DNA of 64,000 nucleotides, taken from positions 61,496-125,495 of the forward strand of contig VGXS01000007.1 in assembly GCA_016873225.1 (NCBI GenBank), in the 5' to 3' direction. The translations under genes were made by a program, and so were the position numbers. This stretch comes from Planctomycetota bacterium (GTDB lineage Bacteria > Planctomycetota > Planctomycetia > Gemmatales > Gemmataceae). The notes beneath the pieces are model-generated. The model was given only the letters and a program-made list of their open reading frames with translations, searched no databases and was not told the origin of the DNA. Positions 34,629-43,068 of this stretch are shown here, piece after piece (the first letter of the stretch is position 1; the number at the start of each line of letters is the position of its first letter).

Positions 34629-36959
34629 TCAATCCAGATAAACAAACTCGTTTCCGCAGATCAGGACATGGGCCAGGTCTGTCCAGCCATGGTCCTTGCC
34701 GGCGTTGGCAGGCGAGGCGAGAAGGTCCCTGGCCAGGGAAACCTCCCCGGGCGCGGGCTCCCTTGCCAGGGCGAGCCGGAACATTCGCGCGACGCGGTCA
34801 TCTCCTCCCCGGGGCACCTCCCGGGCGGCCCTTTCGGCCAGGTGCCGGGCCTGGGATTGGGCGAAGGCGTGATTGAGCATGAACAGGGCCTGGGGGGCCA
34901 CGGTGCTGGATCCCCGAGATTCCACCGAGGCATCAGGGTTGGCGGCGTCGAACAGGGTGGCGAAATTCGCCCTGTCCCAGCGGGCCGTCTGCACATAAAG
35001 GGATCGGTTCGCGACATTGATGTCGTGGGTCGCCGGTCCAAGGGGCGCCAAGTCGAGCCTGCCGGAGACGGCCAGCATGGCGTCGCGGATCTCCTCGGCC
35101 TCGAGGCGCCTTGGGGTGAAGCGGGCCAACCAGCGGTTTTCCGGGTCGCGTGACACCGATTCGTGCGTCGATTTTGCGGACCGGGCGTAAGCCTCCGAAA
35201 GAATGATCCGCCGGTGCAGTTTCTTGAGTGACCATCCATCGGCGATGAATGTCGCCGCCAGCCAGTCGAGCAGTTCCGGATGGGATGGCGGTTCCGAAAG
35301 GAGGCCGAAGTTGTTCGGGGTGCGAACAAGTCCCGATCCGAAGTGCCAGGCCCAGGTCCGATTGACGATCACCCTCGCGGTGAGCGGATTTTCCGGGGAG
35401 GCGACCCATTCGGCCAACTCAAGCCGGCCGCTGCCCGACTTGATAGGGGTGGCGCGGGTACCCGACAGGAATGCCGGCATTCCGCGCGGCACCACCGGCC
35501 CCAGGCGGGTGTAGCTTCCGCGGATGTGGATCGGCACATCCTGGATGCCGGGAAACAACCCGCCAGGCACCCCTCCCTCGCTCACGGCCAGCGCCATGGG
35601 CGGTTCGGGTGGAAGTTCCCCCTTGAGCCTGTCCCGGGTTTCCACGAGGATTTCGCGGGTGGGATCGTTCGCCGCCGGCTTGGGGTTCCTCCGGTCCATG
35701 TCGGCGAGGATGGCGTTCAACCCGGCTATCTGCTTCAGTATGCGGTCGCGTTTATCCAAAATATCCCGCGGAGCCAGCGGCCGGCGCTGCAGCGTGATCT
35801 CGCCCCCCTTGGCGCCCAGTTCCTTCAGCATGCGCGTGCTGTAGAAGATCCCCGCCAGCGCGTAGTAATCGCGGTTGGTGATCGGGTCGAACTTGTGGTC
35901 GTGGCAGCGGGCGCAGCCGATCGTGATGCCCATGAAGGCCTTGCCGATCGTGTCAACCTGGTCGTCGACCATGTCGCTGACCATCTTTTCCTTGTCGGCG
36001 TCTCCGCGGTCCCAGGCGCCGTTGACCAGGAAGGCGGTGGCGACGAGGCCGTCGGCGGACGGTTGTTTCCCATCGAGGCCGGGCAGCAGGTCGCCGGCGA
36101 TCTGGTTCATGATGAACCGGTTGAACGGGAGGTCGCTGTTGAGGCCATGCACCACCCAGTCGCGGTAACGCCACGCCTCGAGCGGTTCGCACACCGGATT
36201 GCGCGCCTTCGGGTTGCCGTCGTGGTAGTCGGCGTACCGGGCGACATCAAGCCAGTGGCGCGCCCAGCGCTGGCCATGGGCTGGCGAAGCCAGCAACCGG
36301 TCGACCACCTTCCCGAGCGCGCCGGGCGAATCATCCTTCTGGAAGTCGTCCAACTCCCCGGGGGTGGGAGGTATGCCGATGAGGTCGAAAGTGACCCGCC
36401 TGAGGAGCGCTCGCTTGTCCGCGGGCGGGGCGGGCTTCAGGCCGGCCGCGTCGATCTTCGCTTGGATGAAGGCGTCGATCGGATTGTCCGGCCGGGGTTC
36501 AATACGAGGCGCATCCGGCATCTTCACGGGCTGGAAGGCCCACCAGTCGCGCTGTTTTTGGGTGATCGGGGATGCCGTTTGCGCCTGCGAAGCCTTGCCT
36601 GGATCCGGCCAGGGCGCGCCCGAGTTGATCCACGCGGAAACAAGCCCGATCTCCCTGTCGGTCAGCTTGCCCTTGGGCGGCATTTTGGGTTCGCCCGTGT
36701 AACCGATCGCCTTGATGAGCAGGCTGTCGGCCGCCTTGCCTGGAATCACGGCGGGGCCGGTGTCGCCGCCCTTGAGCAGCGCCGCCCGGGAATCGAGCCT
36801 GAGGCCGCCCTTGGCTTTTTCGGGCCCGTGGCATGACTGGCACTTTTCCACTAGCAAAGGGCGGATGTGCTTTTCAAAGTCGTCGGAGGGGCGCGCCTGG
36901 AACAACGGGCCCGCCGCGAGGATGGCGACCGCGAGCCCAAGGCGGGGTGCCGTCATCAC
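34629..36959 (-). CDS. PSCyt1-DUF1549-DUF1553 cytochrome protein (pair 4 of the operon)
   Basis: A 776-aa protein with GTG start at 36959, overlapping the previous DUF1501 stop by four bases (GTGA); an ATG follows directly. Signal peptide PRLGLAVAILAAGPLFQA. The heme c site is KCQSCHGPEKAKGG near 40, with axial Met candidate MPPKGK near 95. In DUF1549, ITIGCARCHDHKFDPITNRD lies near 345 and carries the second CxxCH. In DUF1553, NPLTARVIVNRTWAWHFGSG lies near 535 and GSSTVAPQALFMLNHAF near 690. It is compact compared with the 1083-aa copy next door. A short basic insert with DRILKQIAGLNAILADMDR is probably coiled coil between the domains. Confidence 0.93.
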   Translation of the reverse strand: MMTAPRLGLAVAILAAGPLFQARPSDDFEKHIRPLLVEKCQSCHGPEKAKGGLRLDSRAALLKGGDTGPAVIPGKAADSLLIKAIGYTGEPKMPPKGKLTDREIGLVSAWINSGAPWPDPGKASQAQTASPITQKQRDWWAFQPVKMPDAPRIEPRPDNPIDAFIQAKIDAAGLKPAPPADKRALLRRVTFDLIGIPPTPGELDDFQKDDSPGALGKVVDRLLASPAHGQRWARHWLDVARYADYHDGNPKARNPVCEPLEAWRYRDWVVHGLNSDLPFNRFIMNQIAGDLLPGLDGKQPSADGLVATAFLVNGAWDRGDADKEKMVSDMVDDQVDTIGKAFMGITIGCARCHDHKFDPITNRDYYALAGIFYSTRMLKELGAKGGEITLQRRPLAPRDILDKRDRILKQIAGLNAILADMDRRNPKPAANDPTREILVETRDRLKGELPPEPPMALAVSEGGVPGGLFPGIQDVPIHIRGSYTRLGPVVPRGMPAFLSGTRATPIKSGSGRLELAEWVASPENPLTARVIVNRTWAWHFGSGLVRTPNNFGLLSEPPSHPELLDWLAATFIADGWSLKKLHRRIILSEAYARSAKSTHESVSRDPENRWLARFTPRRLEAEEIRDAMLAVSGRLDLAPLGPATHDINVANRSLYVQTARWDRANFATLFDAANPDASVESRGSSTVAPQALFMLNHAFAQSQARHLAERAAREVPRGGDDRVARMFRLALAREPAPGEVSLARDLLASPANAGKDHGWTDLAHVLICGNEFVYLD

Positions 36960-38386
36960 GCGAGGATCTCCCTGACAACCTCGCCGTGCACATCGGTGAG
37001 CCGCTGGTCGCGGCCCCCGTGCCGGAATGTGAGGCGTTTGTGGTCGAGGCCGAGCTGGTGCAGGATGGTGGCGTGGATGTCGTGGACGGTGAGCGGATTC
37101 ACGACGGCGGCGTTGCCGAATTCATCGGTTTGCCCGAAGGCCGAGCCGGCCTTGAAGCCGCCGCCCGCCAGGAACAGGGTGAAGCCGTTGACATGGTGGT
37201 CGCGGCCGCAATTGGGGCCGACCGCCGGCGTGTGCGGCGTGCGGCCCATCTCGCCGGCCCACAGGATGATCGTCTGGTCGAGAAGGCCCCTCCTCTTGAG
37301 GTCGATGATGAGCGCGGCGACCGATTGCTCGGTGACGCGCGCGTTTTTCTCATGGTTCACCTTGAGCATCCCATGCTGGTCCCATGGGGAGTTGTTGCCA
37401 TCGAAACTCGGGCAGGTGATCTCGATGAAACGCACACCGGCCTCGACCATGCGCCGGGCGCGGATGGCCTGGGTGGCGTAGTACCTCTGGTGCTCGTCCT
37501 TCGAGTCGACCCCGTAAAGCCGGCGGATGCTTTCCGGTTCGGCGCTGATGTCGGCCAGCGCGGGAACCTCGGCCTGCATGCGGAAGGCGGTTTCTAGGTT
37601 CGCGATGGCCCCCTCGATTCTTCCCGGGTCCGGCGCCAGTCTGGCGAAGGCCGCGTCCTGCTCGGTGACCAGGGCCAGCTTGCGTCGTTGCACATCGGCG
37701 GCGTCCCGGGGAAGGATGTTGTCCACGGGAACACCCTTGGCGCGCATCGCCGTGGCCTGGTGGCTCGCCGGCAGGAACGAACTTCCAAAGTTCTCGAGTC
37801 CGCCGTTGGGCACCCAATCGTTGTTGAGCACGATGTATCCTGGCAGGTTCCGGTTCTCCGACCCCAGGCCGTAGGAGACCCATGAGCCGAAGCTGGGCGC
37901 CTGGCCGAGGCTTCGCCCCGTATGCAGCAGCAGGTTGGATTGGCCGTGAAGCGGGAGTTCCCCGACCATCGAATTGACGACACAAAGTTCGTCGGCCACG
38001 CCCGCGAGGTGGGGAAATAGTTCGCTTACCCAAAGGCCGGAACGCCCCCTTTGGCGGAATTCCCACGGGCTGCCAAGCCAGACCCGGTTCGGAGCCGACT
38101 GCGACTTCTTCGAGACGGCCGACTGACCGATCCTTTGCCCCTCGCGCATCTTGAGCATCGGCTTGGGATCGAAGGTATCCACATGGCTGGGGCCGCCGTC
38201 CATGAAGCAGAAGATGACGCTCCTGGCCTTGGGCGCGTGGTGTGTCTCGGCACCGGCCCGGTCCGCGAGGAGGCCATTGAAGGCCAGCCAGCCGAATCCC
38301 ATCGAGGAGCCCCGCAGCCAGTCCCGCCTGCGGGGAAGATCGAGGTCGCCACGATCATTCCGTCCAGGTCCGGCGCTGCCGTTCAT
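36956..38386 (-). CDS. DUF1501 protein (pair 3 of the operon)
   Basis: A 476-aa protein started at MNGSAGPGRNDRG, where GGGAGG lies seven bases upstream; the ORF-track start 25 codons earlier reads back into the preceding cytochrome gene. N-terminal PRRRDWLRGSSMGFGWLAF is Tat-like. Blocks: CFMDGGPSHVDTFDPKPMLK near 55, NNSPWDQHGMLKVNHEKN near 340, and WAGEMGRTPHTPAVG near 385, with Met replacing the usual Phe of GEFGRTP. HDIHATILHQLGLDHKRL follows near 445. Its stop overlaps the next cytochrome start by four bases, so translation of the two is probably coupled. Confidence 0.92.
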   Translation of the reverse strand: MNGSAGPGRNDRGDLDLPRRRDWLRGSSMGFGWLAFNGLLADRAGAETHHAPKARSVIFCFMDGGPSHVDTFDPKPMLKMREGQRIGQSAVSKKSQSAPNRVWLGSPWEFRQRGRSGLWVSELFPHLAGVADELCVVNSMVGELPLHGQSNLLLHTGRSLGQAPSFGSWVSYGLGSENRNLPGYIVLNNDWVPNGGLENFGSSFLPASHQATAMRAKGVPVDNILPRDAADVQRRKLALVTEQDAAFARLAPDPGRIEGAIANLETAFRMQAEVPALADISAEPESIRRLYGVDSKDEHQRYYATQAIRARRMVEAGVRFIEITCPSFDGNNSPWDQHGMLKVNHEKNARVTEQSVAALIIDLKRRGLLDQTIILWAGEMGRTPHTPAVGPNCGRDHHVNGFTLFLAGGGFKAGSAFGQTDEFGNAAVVNPLTVHDIHATILHQLGLDHKRLTFRHGGRDQRLTDVHGEVVREILA

Positions 38387-38403
38387 GACACCTCCCTCGC
38401 CTT

Positions 38404-41400
38404 TCAGCGGTAATAAAGGAATTCCTTGGTGTTGAAAAGGGCGTGGGCCAATCGGGTCCACGCGGCCTCATCCTGCATCAGCCCCGAACCGCCTGTCGCC
38501 TTGAACCCGTTCGCCGCGGCACTCCAGCGGCGGACCTCGGTTTCATCCGGAACCCGGCTGAATGCCGATGCGAACATGGCGCGCACGCGGTCCTCGGGAC
38601 TGGCATGCGGCGCCTTCACCAGGGCCTTTCCCCAATGCCCGGCCATCTGTTCCACGAACGGATCATTGAGGAGGATCAGCGACTGGGCCGGAACATTGGT
38701 CTCGTCGCGTCGTCCCGTCGGCAGGCGCGGGTCGGGCAGGTTGAATCCGACCAGGAACTTCGGGGGTTCCATGATCGAGATCTGGAGGTAGATCGACCTG
38801 CGCCCCCGTCCGTCAATCGGTCCGGAGTACAACCTCTTCGCACCATCCTCGGCCACGCGGTGGGGAAGGATCGGCCGGCCATGAAGGGTCGGATCAAGCC
38901 GGCCGGAAACGGCGAGCATGCTGTCGCGAACGGCTTCGGCCTCCAGCCTTCGCATGGGGTAGTGATGCCTCATCAGGTTGGCCGGATCCCGGGAGCGCGC
39001 CGCCCCGGTTGCCAATCCGGATTGGCGGAATGTTTCGGTGAGCACCAGCCTGCGGACGAGCCGCTTGGTCGACCAATCCTCGCGGATGAGCAGGTTGGCC
39101 AGGTGGTCGAGCAGTTCCGGGTGGCTGGGCCTTCCGCCCAGCCTGCCGAAATCATCCGGGGTGGAAACGATTCCCGAGCCCATGATCCAGTGCCAGAGGC
39201 GGTTGGCATAAACCCTCGCCGTCAGCGGATGATCGGGCCTCAGCAGCGAGTCGGCCAGTTCCATCCTTCCGCTGCCGGTGGCCGCCGCCACGGAATGAGC
39301 GCCCGCGAACATCGAGAGGAAATCCGGGTTCACCGGCGGCCCCACGGAATCGACATTCCCGCGGGCGTTGAACGCCAGGCCCGCCCTGGCCCACTCGCGT
39401 TCGTCCATGCCGTTCACCGTCCTGGCGAATTCGATCGAATTCTCCACTTCCCGGTATTCCGCCAACAGCCGGGCCAGGGGGGTGCCGGCCTCGGCCCGGT
39501 TCGGGAGCAACTTGGCCGAGAGAAGCCAGTTGACCACTTGCCCGTCGCCCGGCCTTGGCTTTTCCGCGCACCACCGCAGCACCGCGCCGCCCAGCCAGGC
39601 ATCCACTTTCCGGGCGACATCCTCTGAGGTCGCGGGAGGCTCGCCGCCGTAGAGTTGTTCGAACGCCTCGAGATTGTCCGGCGGCGCCGCGCCGGCATCG
39701 TGGGCGACGATTCCGGTGATGCTGATCCAACTGCGCTTGTCGTGTCCGAAGTCGTTGTTGGGCAATCCTCCCGCCAGGCCGGTCCTGGGGGGAAAGTTCG
39801 GATTGAGCGAGGCCGTCGCGAATTCCCGCGTGAACCGCGTGATTCCATTGACGGGCGCCTTGTCGGCGAAGCTGACCCAGGCGGGTTCGATGTTCTTGAG
39901 GAACCGTATCTGCTCGCCTTGGAAGGCGTTCTCGTGCACCTCCAGGTGGCCTCCGAACTCCCCGCCCGCAAGCCTGAGGCTCACATTCCTGCCCGGAACC
40001 CGGTCGTCGGGGGGCATCCTCAGGGATCCCGGCAGCTTCGACGAAAGGGCGTGGGTATGGTAGCCGCGAGGCAGCAGCCTGGAGAAAACCTCATCGCCCC
40101 GAAGGGATATCAGCGGCGCGCCGTCATCCACATATCCGGATTTCAAGCCGTCGCCTTCGGCCAGCCAGCCGGCGGGGAATCCCGGCCGTTCGAAGTCGGC
40201 AAGGATGGTGAAGCCCTTGTTCTGGGCGGCGCGCCTGTCGCGCTCGGCTCGCCACCGCCCGGCGAGGGCCACCCAGTGGTCCCTCATGTCGCCCGGCGAG
40301 GCGAGGCGCTTGAGTGGATAGGATATATCCTCAATTGTGGCATTGCCAGGCAGGGCCGACTTCCACCGGCCCCCGGGCCAGCCTTCCGGTACGCCAACGA
40401 CACGCCTCCATTCACCCGCCACGGCGGCGCGGATTTCCGAGCGCAATCCCGATAGCCGAGAGATCGCCGCGTCGTTCTTTCCCGGCGCGTCGACCACGCG
40501 GGATGTCCAGCGGGGCGTCATGAACACGGCGCCCAGCGCGTAGTAATCGCGTTGCGACACCGCCTCGAGCTTGTGGTCGTGGCACCGGGCGCAGGCCACG
40601 GTCATCGCCAAAAAGGCTTTCGAGAAGGCGTCAACCTTGTTGTTCACCATTTCCTGGTGCACGCCGTTGAACTCGAGGCTGCTGCCGTGGCGGTGCTCGC
40701 CCATGTGGTAGAACATCGGTCCGATCAGGCTTTCATTGACGCCTTGGCCGGGATTGACGCGGGGTTCGGCCATCAAGTCGCCCGCGACCTGCTCCCGGAG
40801 GAAGCGATCATAAGGCAGGTCCGCGTTGAAGGCCCTGACCAGGTAATCGCGGTATTCATGCGAGCCCTTGGCCGGATTGTCCCACTCGTAGCCGTAGGTG
40901 TCGGTGTAGCGGACGACATCCATCCAGTGCCTGGCGAACCGTTCACCGAAATGGGGGGAGGCGAGCAGCTCGTCGACAAGTTGGCCGTAGGCGGCCCGCG
41001 GATCCCTGGCAAGAGATTCCTCGAACCTCGCGCGGGTGGAGGCGGCGGGCGGCAGGCCCGTCAGCACGAATGACAATCGCCTGAGCAGCACGCGCGGATC
41101 GGCCGGCGGCGCGGGTTTGAGTCCCGCTGAACCGAGGGACTTGCCGATGAAGCGGTCGATCGGGTCGCTGCCCCATCCATCCTCCGCCGGCGGAGGTTCC
41201 GCAACCGGTCGCAGCGGCTTCAGGCTCCACCAATCAAGCCTCTTTCGGAATTCCGCCGGCCAGTTGTCGGCCTTGGCTGTTGTCGCCGCCCCGTCGCGCG
41301 GGTCGGCGGCCCCGTCGGCCACCCATCGGGTCAACAGGGCGATCTCATGGTCGCCGAGCCTTCCCTTGGGCGGCATCAGCTTGATGCCGTCGGTGCCGTT

Positions 41401-41655
41401 GAGCGCCTTGACCAGGAGGCTCTTTCCGGGTTGGCCGGGCACGATGGCCGGACCGCTTTCCCCGCCGGTTTTCCAACCCGCCGCGCTGTCGAGGCGCAAT
41501 CCGGCCTTCTGTTTCTCCGCGCCATGGCAGGGCAGGCACTTCCCAACCAAAAGCGGTCGGACATGCTTCTCGAATTCCTCGGAACCATGGGCCATCCCGA
41601 CCGGCGTGATGGCCAGCAGCGCGGTCGCGGCGAACCATATCAGGAGAGTTTTCAC
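38404..41655 (-). CDS. Long PSCyt1-DUF1549-DUF1553 protein with a central insertion
   Basis: At 1083 aa it is 200-330 residues longer than its paralogues. Start GTG 41655 overlaps the 41652 DUF1501 stop (GTGA). Signal peptide LLIWFAATALLAITPVGMA; heme site KCLPCHGAEKQKAG near 38; MPPKGR near 97; and TVACARCHDHKLEAVSQRD near 350, where KLE replaces the usual KFD. The middle third is extra and strand-rich (ILADFERPGFPAGWLAEGDG, RGYHTHALSSKLPGSLRMP, VSLRLAGGEFGGHLEVHE), which looks like a jelly-roll or concanavalin-type carbohydrate-binding fold. DUF1553 follows with HPLTARVYANRLWHWIMGSG and ETNVPAQSLILLND. The insertion suggests a polymer-facing role. Confidence 0.92.
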   Translation of the reverse strand: MKTLLIWFAATALLAITPVGMAHGSEEFEKHVRPLLVGKCLPCHGAEKQKAGLRLDSAAGWKTGGESGPAIVPGQPGKSLLVKALNGTDGIKLMPPKGRLGDHEIALLTRWVADGAADPRDGAATTAKADNWPAEFRKRLDWWSLKPLRPVAEPPPAEDGWGSDPIDRFIGKSLGSAGLKPAPPADPRVLLRRLSFVLTGLPPAASTRARFEESLARDPRAAYGQLVDELLASPHFGERFARHWMDVVRYTDTYGYEWDNPAKGSHEYRDYLVRAFNADLPYDRFLREQVAGDLMAEPRVNPGQGVNESLIGPMFYHMGEHRHGSSLEFNGVHQEMVNNKVDAFSKAFLAMTVACARCHDHKLEAVSQRDYYALGAVFMTPRWTSRVVDAPGKNDAAISRLSGLRSEIRAAVAGEWRRVVGVPEGWPGGRWKSALPGNATIEDISYPLKRLASPGDMRDHWVALAGRWRAERDRRAAQNKGFTILADFERPGFPAGWLAEGDGLKSGYVDDGAPLISLRGDEVFSRLLPRGYHTHALSSKLPGSLRMPPDDRVPGRNVSLRLAGGEFGGHLEVHENAFQGEQIRFLKNIEPAWVSFADKAPVNGITRFTREFATASLNPNFPPRTGLAGGLPNNDFGHDKRSWISITGIVAHDAGAAPPDNLEAFEQLYGGEPPATSEDVARKVDAWLGGAVLRWCAEKPRPGDGQVVNWLLSAKLLPNRAEAGTPLARLLAEYREVENSIEFARTVNGMDEREWARAGLAFNARGNVDSVGPPVNPDFLSMFAGAHSVAAATGSGRMELADSLLRPDHPLTARVYANRLWHWIMGSGIVSTPDDFGRLGGRPSHPELLDHLANLLIREDWSTKRLVRRLVLTETFRQSGLATGAARSRDPANLMRHHYPMRRLEAEAVRDSMLAVSGRLDPTLHGRPILPHRVAEDGAKRLYSGPIDGRGRRSIYLQISIMEPPKFLVGFNLPDPRLPTGRRDETNVPAQSLILLNDPFVEQMAGHWGKALVKAPHASPEDRVRAMFASAFSRVPDETEVRRWSAAANGFKATGGSGLMQDEAAWTRLAHALFNTKEFLYYR

Positions 41656-43061
41656 GCGATCAACTCATGGACGACCCTGGCTCCCGTGATGCGCGATTCC
41701 GTGAGTGTCTCATCCACCCCGTGGTTGGGGAAGCTGAGGCGGTCGTGGTCGAGGCCGAGTTGGTGAAGCACGGTCGCCATGAGGTCGGGAACGCTGACGC
41801 GGTCCGTCACGGCTCGGTAGCCGAGATCGTCGGTGGCGCCATGGACATGGCCCGCCTTGAATCCGCCGCCGGCGATGAGGGCCGTGAAGCCGTGCGGGTT
41901 GTGGTCCCGGCCATTGCCACCCTGTGAAATGGGCATCCTACCGAATTCGCCAACCCATAGAACGATGGTGTCATCGAGCAAGCCGCGACTTTTCAGGTCG
42001 GCGATCAGGGCGGCGGAAGGCTGGTCGACCTGGCGGCACAATTTCGGCAACCGGTTGTTGATGTCCCCGTGGTGGTCCCAGGAATTGTGCGGGGCCGGAG
42101 CCAGGATCTTGACGAATCTCACGCCGCGCTCGACCAGCCGCCGGGCCATCAGGCACTTCCGGCCATAGCTTGCCGTGACGGGGTGATTGAGGCCGTAGGA
42201 ATCGCGGGTGTGTTCCGATTCCCCGGAAAGGTCGAGTTCCCGGGCCGCCTCAAGCTGCATGCGGGCGGCAAGCTCGAAGTTCCGCGCCCGCGCCTCGAGT
42301 TCCGAGTTCCCGGGGTAGTCGTTCAAGTGCCTCGCGTTGAGACGCTCCAGCAATCGCATGGAGTCGGCCCTGGCCGTGTCGGGCGTGCCGGCGGGCGAGG
42401 CGAGGTTGAGGACGGGTTCGCCCTCCGTGCGCAACTCCGTGCCACGGTAGAGACTCGGAAGCCAGGCGCTGGATATCTGCATGGAACCGCCCGAATGAAA
42501 CACGGAAGGCTCGCGCAGGCAGACGAATGCCGGCAGGTTCTGGTTTTCGGTTCCCAGCCCATAGACAACCCAGGAACCCAGGGAAGGGCGGCCCGGCCGC
42601 CTGTTTCCCGTGCAAAGCATGTAGGTGCCGCCGGGATGGTTCGGGTCGTCATGAAACAGCGACCGCACCACGCACATGTCATCGGCAAGCGTGGCTAGGC
42701 CGGGCAGCAGTTCCGAAAATTCGATGCCTGACTTGCCATGCCTGCGGAACGCGAACGGACTGCCCATGAGGGGTTCCGTGTTTCCTGCCATGGCGTTCCG
42801 GATGTCAACCTTTTCCCCGTGGCGCTTCCTCAGGGCGGGTTTGGGGTCGAAGAGGTCCATGGGGCTGGGGCCGCCATTCTGGAACAGCATGATCACCGAC
42901 TTGGCGGCGGCCGGGTGATGCCCATGTCGGGGAGTCAGGCGGGGAGATGGCGCCGCCGTGGCGTCGGGCGCCAGGAGGCTGCCAAGGGCGAACGCGCCGA
43001 TGCCAAACCCGGACTTTTCCAGCATGACCCGGCGATGGAACTGGAATGGATCGGCCATCAT
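41652..43061 (-). CDS. DUF1501 protein (pair 2 of the operon)
   Basis: A 469-aa protein. Tat-like start FHRRVMLEKSGFGIGAFALG. Blocks: IMLFQNGGPSPMDLFDPKPA near 60, with Pro replacing His in GGPSHVD; APHNSWDHHGDINNRLPK near 325; LWVGEFGRMPISQGGNGRDHN near 370; and DLMATVLHQLGLDHDRL near 435. The C-terminus lacks the frequent R-LTDVHG wording and reads LTESRITGARVVHELIA instead. The Pro substitution at a metal-ligand position may alter activity relative to its paralogues. It starts 7 bp after the stop of the 43069 cytochrome and overlaps the next cytochrome start. Confidence 0.92.
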   Translation of the reverse strand: MMADPFQFHRRVMLEKSGFGIGAFALGSLLAPDATAAPSPRLTPRHGHHPAAAKSVIMLFQNGGPSPMDLFDPKPALRKRHGEKVDIRNAMAGNTEPLMGSPFAFRRHGKSGIEFSELLPGLATLADDMCVVRSLFHDDPNHPGGTYMLCTGNRRPGRPSLGSWVVYGLGTENQNLPAFVCLREPSVFHSGGSMQISSAWLPSLYRGTELRTEGEPVLNLASPAGTPDTARADSMRLLERLNARHLNDYPGNSELEARARNFELAARMQLEAARELDLSGESEHTRDSYGLNHPVTASYGRKCLMARRLVERGVRFVKILAPAPHNSWDHHGDINNRLPKLCRQVDQPSAALIADLKSRGLLDDTIVLWVGEFGRMPISQGGNGRDHNPHGFTALIAGGGFKAGHVHGATDDLGYRAVTDRVSVPDLMATVLHQLGLDHDRLSFPNHGVDETLTESRITGARVVHELIA

Positions 43062-43068
43062 CCCCTCC

